Numbered from the stretch's first letter, positions 24,248 through 31,838 are shown. The stretch is DNA of 32,773 bases from Desulfobacteraceae bacterium (GCA_003599475.1 QZKK01000186.1:1-32773); one strand, 5' to 3'. Program-made: numbers and translations. The notes: generated from the sequence alone by a model not told the origin.

Positions 24248-25117
24248 ATGAAAAATAACAAACTGGCATTTGTTGTGGTCACCACTTTCACCATCACCAT
24301 TGTCGGCGCCGGCCTGTCGCTTTTTTTCAACAGGTTCATCAATCTCACCGGTTTCGGGGTCGAGACGACGTCGATGCCGCAGGGAACCGTCCTTCCTCCG
24401 GCTGTCCCCCAGCGGGAGACGACAGCGGCGGTCACCTACTCACCTCCATCGCCTCAGGATGCACCGGCAGCAATCAGAGAAGCAGTGCTGCTCGGCGCCA
24501 ACATTATGACGGAGACCGGCAAATATGCCGCCCCGTATGTGGGCAACAAGCTCTCCTGCACCAATTGCCACTTCAAGGCCGGTATCACCCACGGGGGAAA
24601 AAACGGCGGTCTGTCGTTGGTGGGCGTGGGAGCCTCCTATCCCCAATACCGCAAACGGCAAGACTATGCCGTTGATCTGGAAACCCGCACCAATGACTGT
24701 TTCCAAAGAAGCATGAACGGTCGGCCCTTGCCTGAAGAAAGCAAGGAAATGGCCGCCATTGTCACGTACTATCAGTGGATATCGAAAGGATTACCGGTTT
24801 TTGCGGAAATACCCTGGTTGGGTCTGCAGCATCTCAAGAGCACCCATGCCCCGGACAATGCCAAAGGCACGCAGCTTTTTGACACGAAATGTTCCGTCTG
24901 CCACGGGAAGATCGGCGAAGGCACCAGCGCTGCTCCCCCGGTGTGGGGCGATACCTCCTTTAACGACGGGGCAGGCATGCATAAGTCGGCAAACCTTGCG
25001 GCCTTTGCCCACCTCAACATGCCGCTGGGCAACCCGGATCTTTCCGTGGAGGATGCCCTTGATGTGGCGGAATATATTACCGCCCAGCCCCGGCCGCATT
25101 TCAGTAGCAAGCAATAA
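24248..25117 (+). CDS. tsdA: Diheme c-type cytochrome, TsdA-like thiosulfate dehydrogenase
   Basis: The 289-residue protein has an N-terminal hydrophobic helix (residues 7-29), a signal or membrane anchor. The first heme site is SCTNCHFKAG (C104, C107, H108); the second is CSVCHGKIGEG (C215, C218, H219). Between them stands RTNDCFQRSMNGRPL (C151), the TsdA signature in which the Cys is the unusual axial ligand of the active-site heme. TsdA couples two thiosulfate to tetrathionate, or the reverse, and passes electrons to cytochrome c. It leads a gene group with two membrane proteins, only 15 bases apart. Direction of reaction is not deducible. Confidence 0.85.
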   Translation: MKNNKLAFVVVTTFTITIVGAGLSLFFNRFINLTGFGVETTSMPQGTVLPPAVPQRETTAAVTYSPPSPQDAPAAIREAVLLGANIMTETGKYAAPYVGNKLSCTNCHFKAGITHGGKNGGLSLVGVGASYPQYRKRQDYAVDLETRTNDCFQRSMNGRPLPEESKEMAAIVTYYQWISKGLPVFAEIPWLGLQHLKSTHAPDNAKGTQLFDTKCSVCHGKIGEGTSAAPPVWGDTSFNDGAGMHKSANLAAFAHLNMPLGNPDLSVEDALDVAEYITAQPRPHFSSKQ

Positions 25118-25132
25118 CGAGGAACAAAACGC

Positions 25133-26500
25133 ATGGATTTCCCAATCTTTCAGGTTCCCTACCTGGGTAACGGCATGTCCATTGCCCTTGATGCCGTGCT
25201 GCATGTTGTCATCAGCCACGGCCTGGCGATCGGCGCGGTTTCCATGGTGGTGGTCAGTGAATATCTCGGGCAGCGCCGGGCATCCCGGGACTGGGAATGC
25301 TTTGCCAGGGATTTTCTGCAATTTATCGTTTTTTTGACCACCAGTGTCGGCGCCGTAACCGGAGTCGGCATCTGGCTTATTACCAGCGCTCTGTCGCCGC
25401 GCGGGATCGGCTCGCTGCTCAGGGTTTTTTTCTGGCCCTGGTTTATTGAGTGGGGTGTTTTTACCGTCGAAGTAGTCATCGTTCTTATTTACTACTACAC
25501 CTGGCAGAACTGGAGTGGGGAGAGGAAAAAACAGCATCTCCGGCTCGGCCTCGGCTATGTGGCGGCGGCCATCTGCTCGGCTCTGCTGATCACCGGCATT
25601 CTCGGTTTCATGCTCACGCCGGACGGCTGGCCATGGGACAAGAGCCTCTGGTCGGCCTTTTTCAACGCCAGCTACCTGCCGCAGCTTGTCCTGCGCCTCG
25701 GCATCGCCTATTCGCTGGGTACCCTCTTTTCCGTCGGCTACCTTGTTTTTACCAGCCGGGAACGGAATTTCCGCAAAGAGGCTCTTGCTGTTTTCGCTAA
25801 AATCGCCCTTTTCAGCCTTGCGGTCACGCTCCTCAGTGCCGTCTGGTATTTCAAGGTGGTCCCTTCCGCATTCAAGACCCACTCGCTCTATGCGGTCATG
25901 ACCTCTCGCTTTTCCCAGCAGCCCGGACTGTTTTGGGGAATCACCATCGGCGGAGCGGTTTTTCTGCTGCTTTTCTGGCTTGTGGCCCTGCGTAGAGCAA
26001 TCATCTTCGTCCGGCTCCTTGTGGTTCCGGCGATTATTGTCGCCGTTCTTTTTGTGGCCCAGTTTGAGCGGGTGCGGGAGTTTATCCGCGGCCCCTATCT
26101 GATGCCCGGCTATCTATATGCCAATCAGGTGCTCCTTGCGGAAACCCCTCTCTTTGCTAAGGAAGGCATGCTCCCGAACTCCTACTGGTATAATGCCACC
26201 GTCAAACGAGGCGATTCGGTCAGCCAGGGCGCCTATCTCTTTGCCCAAAACTGTTCCGCCTGCCATACCATCGGCGGGATCAATAATATCGTTGACCGGG
26301 TGCAGGGCAGAACAGCGGACGGCCTCTATGTCATTGTCGGCCACACCCAGGAAATGGTACCCTTCATGCCCCCTTTTTCAGGCACTGATCAGGAGCGGCG
26401 GACCATGGCCGATTTCCTCTTTCGACTCGGGGACGGCACAATCAAACTTGGCGCTCCCTCTCGATTTTTGCCGCTCAACGGAGGCCCGAAACATGAATAG
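25133..26500 (+). CDS. Membrane protein related to cytochrome bd subunit I (CydA) with a C-terminal heme-c domain
   Basis: The 455-residue protein has about eight membrane segments followed by a c-type cytochrome domain with CSACH (C374, C377, H378) and a candidate axial Met in MVPFMPPFSG. The N-terminal helix has DAVLHVVISHGLAIG (H24, H29), placed like the b595-ligand His of CydA. A helix with IEWGVFTVE (E106, E113) resembles the paired-glutamate helix. I see no quinol-binding GRQPW motif, and the position of the b558 His appears as Leu or Arg. It resembles the heme-c-bearing branches of the cytochrome bd superfamily. Electron entry from cytochrome c or TsdA rather than quinol is inferred. 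Confidence 0.7.
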   Translation: MDFPIFQVPYLGNGMSIALDAVLHVVISHGLAIGAVSMVVVSEYLGQRRASRDWECFARDFLQFIVFLTTSVGAVTGVGIWLITSALSPRGIGSLLRVFFWPWFIEWGVFTVEVVIVLIYYYTWQNWSGERKKQHLRLGLGYVAAAICSALLITGILGFMLTPDGWPWDKSLWSAFFNASYLPQLVLRLGIAYSLGTLFSVGYLVFTSRERNFRKEALAVFAKIALFSLAVTLLSAVWYFKVVPSAFKTHSLYAVMTSRFSQQPGLFWGITIGGAVFLLLFWLVALRRAIIFVRLLVVPAIIVAVLFVAQFERVREFIRGPYLMPGYLYANQVLLAETPLFAKEGMLPNSYWYNATVKRGDSVSQGAYLFAQNCSACHTIGGINNIVDRVQGRTADGLYVIVGHTQEMVPFMPPFSGTDQERRTMADFLFRLGDGTIKLGAPSRFLPLNGGPKHE

Positions 26501-28055
26501 CCTTTTTGACCTCCTTCTGCAAAAGCCCTTACCAGATCCATGGCTGCAAGGCCTTCTTTTTGTCTCCTTCACCCTGCACCTGCTCTTTGTTCTGTTTACG
26601 CTCGGCACGGCGCTCCTTGCTTTTTCCTACCTGCTGATCGGCCATTGGGGCGGCAAACCCCAGGCCCTTCGTCTGGCGGGCCGGATTGCCAAGGCCTTCA
26701 TGAGCCACAAAAGCTTGGCCGTGGTGTTGGGCGTTGCCCCCTTGCTCCTGATTCAGGTTGCTTTTACTCTTCCCTTCTTTACCGGTGTCACACTCTTTGC
26801 CCCGTACTGGCTTGCCATCATTGTCCTGCTCATCGTCGCCTTTCTCGCCTTCGACCTGCTGGCCCATTCCCTTGACAGCCACCGCCTTATCCCGTTGATT
26901 CTGGGCATTACCGGCCTGCTCACCCTGTTGGTGGTCCCAGGCATCTTCGTCCTGCTCCTGACGGTTTCCGAGCATCCTGCCAGCTGGATCACCATCATTG
27001 AGCAAGGGCACCGGCTGAACGGGACTTTGGCTATGCACTGGCTGTTCAGGTATCTGCATGTCTTGGGGGCTGCGGTGGTGTTCGGTGCGGCATTCCATTA
27101 TTTTTTCGCCGCTGAGGACACGGAGGGGAGAAAATCCCTGCTGCGAGTGGTCGTGGCCGGTACCTTGCTGCAGACTGTCCTCGGCATCCTGCTCTATGCC
27201 TCACTGCCGGAGAGGCCGGTGATGATTGTCAATCTCGCCCTCTTTATGGGGGTAGGCGTCGTCGCCCTTTTTCTCTGGTACCTATTTACCATCGGCAGCA
27301 AGGGAGAGGCTCTCCTCTCATTACAGATCACCGTTTTCGCGATGATGTTTATCCTGGTCTCGATGTTGCTGGGCCGCCAGTTGATTCAGAACCGGGTATA
27401 TCTGCCTCTCACAGCGGCACTGCAGGAAAAGACCCGGGTGCATAGCCGGGAGGTAGACGCTTTCACCCAGGAAAGCCTTGTACAATATCAGGCAAAGCTC
27501 ACCGTCGTCTATGACAACGGCGCTACCATCTATGCCCAGAGCTGCGCCTTCTGTCATGGCGAGCTGGCGGACGGCGCCGGACCGGAGGCGAAAAATCTGG
27601 GGGTGCGGCCGGAAAACATTGCTGCTGTGCGGACCACCGCGCCCTATCTCCACAAAATCCTTACCGAAGGGGTCCCCGGCTCGGCCATGCCGTACTTCAC
27701 CTTTCTGGATCGGAACAAGCTTGATTCCCTGGCCGAATATCTCGACGCAACCCATCACCTGCTCGGAAAGCCTGAGCCTGTTCCCGTTGCCGTTTCTGCG
27801 GCAGACATCAAGCAGGCCGAACAGGAATATGAACAGACCTGCACCCCGTGTCACGGCACGGACGGCAAGGGTACGGAACAGTCCCGGGGTTACCGCCCTC
27901 CGCCGCCCGACTTTACTGCATACAGTCTCACGCCCCGACAGATGTTCGAGGTGATCAGCAACGGCTACCACGGCACGTTAATGCCGAGCTTCGGCAACCT
28001 TCCCGAAACGGTCCGGTGGGGGCTGGTAGAGATCGTCATCGCCAAACGCGATTAG
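26493..28055 (+). CDS. Second CydA-like membrane protein with two C-terminal heme-c motifs
   Basis: The 520-residue protein starts at the ATG at 26493, eight bases behind GGAGG and inside the end of the previous gene. Its first helix, FTLHLLFVLFTLGTALLA (H29), looks like the first helix of CydA. Several more His lie in the segment HRLNGTLAMHWLFRYLHVLG and AAFHYFF. About eight membrane segments precede a soluble region with two c-type hemes, CAFCHGELADGAG (C351-C354-H355) and CTPCHGTDGKG (C450-C453-H454), each followed by a Met-containing loop. It probably forms a complex with the preceding protein. Function as an oxygen reductase or other electron-transfer module is inferred. Confidence 0.68.
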   Translation: MNSLFDLLLQKPLPDPWLQGLLFVSFTLHLLFVLFTLGTALLAFSYLLIGHWGGKPQALRLAGRIAKAFMSHKSLAVVLGVAPLLLIQVAFTLPFFTGVTLFAPYWLAIIVLLIVAFLAFDLLAHSLDSHRLIPLILGITGLLTLLVVPGIFVLLLTVSEHPASWITIIEQGHRLNGTLAMHWLFRYLHVLGAAVVFGAAFHYFFAAEDTEGRKSLLRVVVAGTLLQTVLGILLYASLPERPVMIVNLALFMGVGVVALFLWYLFTIGSKGEALLSLQITVFAMMFILVSMLLGRQLIQNRVYLPLTAALQEKTRVHSREVDAFTQESLVQYQAKLTVVYDNGATIYAQSCAFCHGELADGAGPEAKNLGVRPENIAAVRTTAPYLHKILTEGVPGSAMPYFTFLDRNKLDSLAEYLDATHHLLGKPEPVPVAVSAADIKQAEQEYEQTCTPCHGTDGKGTEQSRGYRPPPPDFTAYSLTPRQMFEVISNGYHGTLMPSFGNLPETVRWGLVEIVIAKRD

Positions 28056-28089
28056 CTCGATTTGTTGGCCGAAAATGTTAGACACCTTT

Positions 28090-29538
28090 TTAGACCGCCA
28101 CGAAAGTGCCCCTGAGTTCTGCGTGAATGGGATGATGAGCAGCCAGATACTTTCGCATGGCATCTATCATTCGCTCAGATCGGTTTTCACGATTGCGGCC
28201 ATATTTCGGAGGGACCCCTTGCGGGGTTACGAATGCTGCAGGGTAGTATCGGCCGGGGTGTACCTCTTCGTTGCCGGCAAATAATTTTTGAATCCGCTGC
28301 CCTGGGGGATTCTCTATTTTGAAGTACACATTAAGACCGAGACAGCGCTTGACATAGCCTCCCATCTGCAGATAAGGATCGCAAGAGAATGTCCTTTCAA
28401 GGTTCTCCTCCAGCATCATCTTGATTTCCTCTCCCGTCAACTCTACTGTTGAGACCGGCGGATTCATGGGAATGATGTTGTAAAGGTCATTCAAGGTTAC
28501 CTTCCCGGGAACTATCGGTGCGCCGTAGCGCCAGCCATTTGAAAATGCCAACTGTGCCCCGGTGCTTTCAAGCAACGCCTGGAGGAGGAAATTATCCATA
28601 GTGGCCTCCAGGGTTGTTCCCCGGTTGAGCGCGGTGGCAGTTTCGCCGACAACCTCCGAGAGACCATGCTTATACGGTGCAAGTGCCTGGCTTATCAGTT
28701 CATTTACTGCGAGGTCGGGTTGTATGGCGGCTTCAACCTCAAGCAACCGGTGGTGGTAATCGACGATTTGTCCTTTCTCCACCTCCAGATCCAGGCGACC
28801 CAAGAAAGAACCATGGCAGCCTGACTGCATAACTATAGTTTTCCCATTAAGAACCGGCTGATACAGGCGATTATGGGTATGGCCGCTGAGACAAACATCT
28901 ATGCCATGTACCTCGGACAACAGCTTCATCTCCTGCGGAAATCCGAGGTGGGAGACCAATACGACCAAGTCGACCTTTTCCTGGGCGCGTAACATATCGA
29001 CAATCAGCGGAAGTTCGTCCCTGCCCAGAGTAAAGGAGATGCCTTCGCTATAAGAAGGCGGCATAGCCTTATCCACAATATTTGAGGCTATCCCGACAAG
29101 GCCGACCCGCAATCCGTCAATCTCTTTTACAACATACGGCTGATAGACCAGCTTCTTGCTCTCTTTATCGTAGACATTGTTTGCCAGCATCGGATAATGA
29201 AGCTCAGCAACCCGTTGCTTAAATACCTTTGGGCCATAGGCAAACTCCCAGTGAGCGGTCATGGCATCAAGCCCCAACGAGTTCAAGATGGGAACCAAAG
29301 CCTGCCCCTGTGTATCCAAGGCCGGGTAGGTGCCATGAATGGTATCGCCACAATCGCAAAAGAGAGTACGTCCCTGACTTTCAGCCCGGATCTGTTTTAC
29401 AAGCGTGGCAATGCGGGCGTACCCACCCGCTGGACGGTATTCTACGTGGTTGCCCTGCCAGAACATCTCCTGGTGCAAATCAAAATAGGCATGGCTGTCG
29501 TTCATTTGAACGATTGAAAGAATCTTTCCGTTCTTCAT
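28090..29538 (-). CDS. 5'-nucleotidase/SoxB-family metallophosphoesterase without signal peptide
   Basis: The 482-residue protein has the dimetal motifs of the UshA/SoxB family: MNDSHAYF (D14, H16), CDCGDTIHG (D62, D65), AHWEFAYG (H96-W97-E98), LVSHLGFP and SGHTHNRL, followed by a 5'-nucleotidase C-terminal domain. The HWE sequence, in place of the NHE of classical nucleotidases, is characteristic of SoxB-like members, and GGYARIATLVKQIRAE also resembles SoxB. There is no signal peptide, whereas SoxB is periplasmic. It starts behind AAGGAG. Context (thiosulfate and sulfite genes) invites a sulfur role; a cytoplasmic nucleotidase/phosphatase is equally possible. It converges with the preceding gene. 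Confidence 0.7.
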   Translation of the reverse strand: MKNGKILSIVQMNDSHAYFDLHQEMFWQGNHVEYRPAGGYARIATLVKQIRAESQGRTLFCDCGDTIHGTYPALDTQGQALVPILNSLGLDAMTAHWEFAYGPKVFKQRVAELHYPMLANNVYDKESKKLVYQPYVVKEIDGLRVGLVGIASNIVDKAMPPSYSEGISFTLGRDELPLIVDMLRAQEKVDLVVLVSHLGFPQEMKLLSEVHGIDVCLSGHTHNRLYQPVLNGKTIVMQSGCHGSFLGRLDLEVEKGQIVDYHHRLLEVEAAIQPDLAVNELISQALAPYKHGLSEVVGETATALNRGTTLEATMDNFLLQALLESTGAQLAFSNGWRYGAPIVPGKVTLNDLYNIIPMNPPVSTVELTGEEIKMMLEENLERTFSCDPYLQMGGYVKRCLGLNVYFKIENPPGQRIQKLFAGNEEVHPGRYYPAAFVTPQGVPPKYGRNRENRSERMIDAMRKYLAAHHPIHAELRGTFVAV

Positions 29539-29766
29539 TTTCTTCTCCTTCCTTTGAGTCAGATCACGGCCTTCTTCTCTGATTGATAATCTTCACCAAC
29601 CTCCCGCGGACATCTGCCGTCAGGCTCCCGAAAACCGATAGACAGCGCCATGCTGCCCAAAATCGTCGCCATTGGTTTCATCAGTTTTCCGAGTCCCTTA
29701 CCGCCCTCCCCATAAATGGAGATCTGTCTGGCAGTATGGGGGAGACCCTTATGGTTTGATCGAACA
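29539..29766 (-). other. Intergenic region with a possible decayed coding remnant
   Basis: No complete gene is present. On the minus strand a stretch around 29700-29730 reads ARQISIYGEGGKGLGK, faintly like the start of NifH-type ATPases (IAIYGKGGIGKS), but the Walker lysine/serine context is not kept and the rest does not align. It may be chance or a degraded fragment. Confidence 0.2.
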
Positions 29767-30531
29767 TTAGTTCCATCCCCATTGCCGAAAGACTTCATGG
29801 CATTGTTCTGTTTTCAGAAAGTCAATAAACTGTTTCGCCAGTTCTTTCTTGTTTGAAATCGTTGTAGCCGCGATCGGTGTCCCTCTGTAAATCTTTCCTT
29901 CCTCTGGCAATTTTACTAGATCCGTTACCTCTTTAAGGCGATAATGCCATGATTCATACGTTATCCACGCATCCAGTTCCGGCATGGATTTCCACATTTC
30001 TATAGCATCAGCACTGGTCGTAACAGACAGGGCGATGTTTTTTTGAATTCCAGGGATCAGTCCTTTATCTCCTGCCATATCTTCCCATAAACCAACCTGA
30101 CCTGCTCCATTTACATCTATAAGTTTAATACCATTTTGGGTCAAATCGGAGAGTGATTTGACCTTTTTTGGATTCCCTTTTCTAACCAGAATGCCTGCTG
30201 CCCTTACATAGAGACTCGTGCGGGTTTTTTCGTCAACAAGACCGGGATATTTCTGGATGAATTCTGTCAGCATGTACTCTGCGCCTCCAAAGATAATGTC
30301 TGCGTCCTGTTTTGCTTGGTCGATCCATTTAAAGGTGGGGCCTGCGGCAACCTTTACTTCGGCTCCCTGTACCTTGGAGAATATCTCTGCACATTCCTTC
30401 ACGGGGCCCAGAGGTCCGCCGGGACCGTACACATTCAACGTCTTAGTCTTAGCCTGTACCCATAGAAATTCCCCTGAGCCAAAGAAAATAACAAAAGCTA
30501 CTGTTAAAATAACTGCGAACATCTTTTTCAT
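29767..30531 (-). CDS. acfC: AcfC-like periplasmic substrate-binding protein
   Basis: The 254-residue protein has a signal peptide (about residues 1-27, ending VQA) and a type-II periplasmic binding fold. Segments diagnostic of AcfC (accessory colonization factor family, related to molybdate/sulfate binding proteins) are LNVYGPGGPLGPVKECAEIF, AGPTFKWIDQAKQDADIIFG, ILVRKGNPKKV, INVNGAGQVGLWEDMAG-like VNGAGQVGLWEDMAGD and the end VFRQWGWN. An anionic ligand is likely; the true ligand is unknown, and no permease or ATPase genes accompany it. The ATG lies eight bases after the end of homology to the truncated rcnA/nicO copy. Its ribosome-binding site (CAGG) is weak, so it may depend on that gene's promoter. 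Confidence 0.85.
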   Translation of the reverse strand: MKKMFAVILTVAFVIFFGSGEFLWVQAKTKTLNVYGPGGPLGPVKECAEIFSKVQGAEVKVAAGPTFKWIDQAKQDADIIFGGAEYMLTEFIQKYPGLVDEKTRTSLYVRAAGILVRKGNPKKVKSLSDLTQNGIKLIDVNGAGQVGLWEDMAGDKGLIPGIQKNIALSVTTSADAIEMWKSMPELDAWITYESWHYRLKEVTDLVKLPEEGKIYRGTPIAATTISNKKELAKQFIDFLKTEQCHEVFRQWGWN

Positions 30532-30538
30532 GGCAACC

Positions 30539-30703
30539 TGTATGGGTAAAGGTAACGATCAGGCCAAGTAGCATGCCATCAATCGCTCTTCCCCTGGTGC
30601 CGATCATATAGGCTGCAATCAGGGTTTTACCATGTCCTGGTTCAAACGAGTGCAGCGCCCCCAAAGCTATAGCACCGAGATAGAGCATCAAATTCTGTGT
30701 CAT
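30539..30703 (-). pseudogene. Truncated second copy of the RcnA/NicO exporter gene
   Basis: The ATG at 30701-30703 opens 55 codons that closely match the start of the exporter at 1-477: MTQNLMLYLGAIALGALHSF, EPGHGKT and the VTFTHT end. About six residues differ. After codon 55 the match stops, and the frame reads into the acfC leader as unrelated sequence. The remaining membrane segments and the His loop are absent, so it cannot transport metal. It is a remnant left by recombination, with its upstream region still present. Confidence 0.85.
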
Positions 30704-30755
30704 GTATTTTATCTCGTTGTCTGAGTGGATAATTATGCTTTCGTACGGATCGAAC

Positions 30756-30776
30756 ATCCTACTATAATTGGCCTAA
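30756..30776 (-). promoter_or_regulatory. Second copy of the conserved 21-bp upstream block
   Basis: The block is identical to 536-556 and is placed at the same distance from the exporter start. On the minus strand it contains TATAGT (30761-30766). If it is a promoter or operator it would now control acfC. Confidence 0.4.
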
Positions 30777-30789
30777 AAAGCAATTATAA

Positions 30790-30815
30790 CAACGGCTCTT
30801 GTAGCAACGGCTCTT
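30790..30815. repeat. Tandem 11-bp direct repeat
   Basis: CAACGGCTCTT occurs at 30790-30800 and 30805-30815, a period of 15 bases. It lies just beyond the right end of the large direct repeat. It may mark slippage or an old junction; no function is evident. Confidence 0.6.
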
Positions 30816-30999
30816 AATGAAACTCTGTTATTTTAACAGGTTTTTGAAATAAAGACTTCTTGATGAGTAGATAGCCAGCAGATGCAGCCAGAAACGAAAT
30901 AGTCTTTGGGCGTGATCGCCGCTTGAGGCAAAATCCTTTAATAAAAATCATCATGGACGGATTTTGAGCAACAATAATGGAATCCATTAGCTCTTCCAA
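30814..30999 (-). CDS. Possible small or remnant protein, unrecognised
   Basis: A frame of 61 codons from a TTG (30999) encodes a basic peptide including MMIFIKGFCLKRRSRPKT and AGYLLIKKSLFQKPVK. The frame stays open about 22 codons further upstream (to a stop near 31068) without a usual start codon, so it could be the end of a longer decayed gene. Composition is protein-like (balanced hydrophobic and basic), but no ribosome-binding site or family could be recognised. It ends next to an AT-rich hairpin, CTGTTA-TTT-TAACAG (30825-30839). Confidence 0.25.
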   Translation of the reverse strand: MEELMDSIIVAQNPSMMIFIKGFCLKRRSRPKTISFLAASAGYLLIKKSLFQKPVKITEFH

Positions 31000-31160
31000 C
31001 GGTCCGTCAATATTGATTCGCAGTGCGTCTACGAGGAGAGGGTGGTAGACGATCTCGTCATTATGTCATGCTGTTTATTTTACAAAAATTTACCGGAATA
31101 TCTTGAACGGCCGTACAATTTTCCCGTCTTCGCTTCTTTCCCATTGATCCCGCCTAAGTT

Positions 31161-31727
31161 TTACGCGGATTTCCGGGTACCGTTTTTTTCATCAGCCAGC
31201 ATGTTTTCCAGGTGAGCGATTCGCATTTCCATTGCAGTCAATTGGCTTCGCAAGACGGTGGACTCCTCCTGCGCCATCAATTCCCGGTGAAAAGTGTCAA
31301 TCAGGTCAGTGAGCCGATGTCGATAGTTGGTATCGGACTCAAGGATGACGATTGCCTTCTGGATAATTTCCGAAATGCGCGGTGAACCAGGGCTGCTTCC
31401 GGAAATCCCCCCTGTACCACCAGACTCTTTTTCCAAAGCATCCTGTAGCCTCTCAGCGCCCTGACTTGCCCTGGCCTCCCTGTCCGGCGCAGTACCCTCA
31501 AGGAGACGCCTGCCCAGAGCGAGCATCTCCTCGTAAGGCATATGGAAATAATCGGCTATTTGACTACGCACATGCTCAGAGCCTGTTTTCCGGCCCTGGA
31601 TAATGGCGTTCAGATAGCCTCGGTCAATATCCTTTTCCCGTGCCAGACGAGCCTGCGCCCCCCACCCCTCTTTTTTAAGGAGAAACACAAGCGCTTTGCC
31701 AAACTGCTTCGCAATTAATTGATCCAT
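31161..31727 (-). CDS. HTH transcriptional repressor (XRE/phage CI-like)
   Basis: The 188-residue protein has an N-terminal helix-turn-helix (about residues 12-65: GAQARLAREKDIDRGYLNAI, IQGRKTGSEHVRSQIADYF), a Gly/Ser-rich linker (about 90-115) and a C-terminal part with heptad-like leucines (MEMRIAHLENMLADEK), probably a coiled-coil for oligomerisation. There is no LexA-type protease domain. It is transcribed away from a Cro-like gene, the usual arrangement of a phage or plasmid control switch. A -10 TATAAT lies only six bases before its ATG, so the mRNA is probably leaderless. Targets are likely the palindrome and repeats in the shared promoter region. Confidence 0.75.
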   Translation of the reverse strand: MDQLIAKQFGKALVFLLKKEGWGAQARLAREKDIDRGYLNAIIQGRKTGSEHVRSQIADYFHMPYEEMLALGRRLLEGTAPDREARASQGAERLQDALEKESGGTGGISGSSPGSPRISEIIQKAIVILESDTNYRHRLTDLIDTFHRELMAQEESTVLRSQLTAMEMRIAHLENMLADEKNGTRKSA

Positions 31728-31733
31728 AGGTCA

Positions 31734-31762
31734 ATTATAGAGCAAATGCTCAACTTTTGAAA
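31734..31762 (-). promoter_or_regulatory. Promoter of the CI-like repressor, overlapping a palindrome
   Basis: On the minus strand TATAAT (31734-31739) is preceded at 17 bases by a weak -35, TTTCAA (31757-31762). The start codon at 31727 begins six bases after the -10, near the expected transcription start. The spacer holds the perfect palindrome GAGCAAATGCTC (31740-31751), a likely operator. Confidence 0.6.
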
Positions 31763-31770
31763 GGAGAAAA

Positions 31771-31830
31771 CGCAAAATTTCGCAAAATATGAAAATTTCT
31801 ATTGACGATTAGGGCAACATTTCGCATAAA
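31771..31830 (+). promoter_or_regulatory. Promoter and repeat-rich operator region of the Cro-like gene
   Basis: TTGACG (31802-31807) and CATAAA (31825-31830) are 17 bases apart. Upstream, CGCAAAAT occurs at 31771 and 31781, one helical turn apart, and TTTCGCA occurs at 31778-31784 and again at 31820-31826 across the -10. These are plausible binding sites for one or both regulators. Confidence 0.55.
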
Positions 31831-31838
31831 AAGTGACC

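Larger units (their letters stand above)
30539..30785. repeat. Imperfect direct repeat, copy 2 (5' part of rcnA/nicO plus upstream region)
   Basis: This segment matches 313-565 in the same orientation, at about 85% identity in the coding part. It holds the truncated exporter start and its upstream region. The match ends at 30539 on one side and near 30785 on the other. Confidence 0.85.

Noticed and set aside
29559..29798. NifH-like gene
   Set aside because: Only a vague P-loop resemblance; Walker residues and the rest of the fold are absent.
30449..30757. A single small gene made of the exporter start plus an extension
   Set aside because: The first codons lie upstream of the conserved ATG at 30703, and after codon 55 the frame runs into the acfC leader and signal-peptide region; it is a truncated remnant.
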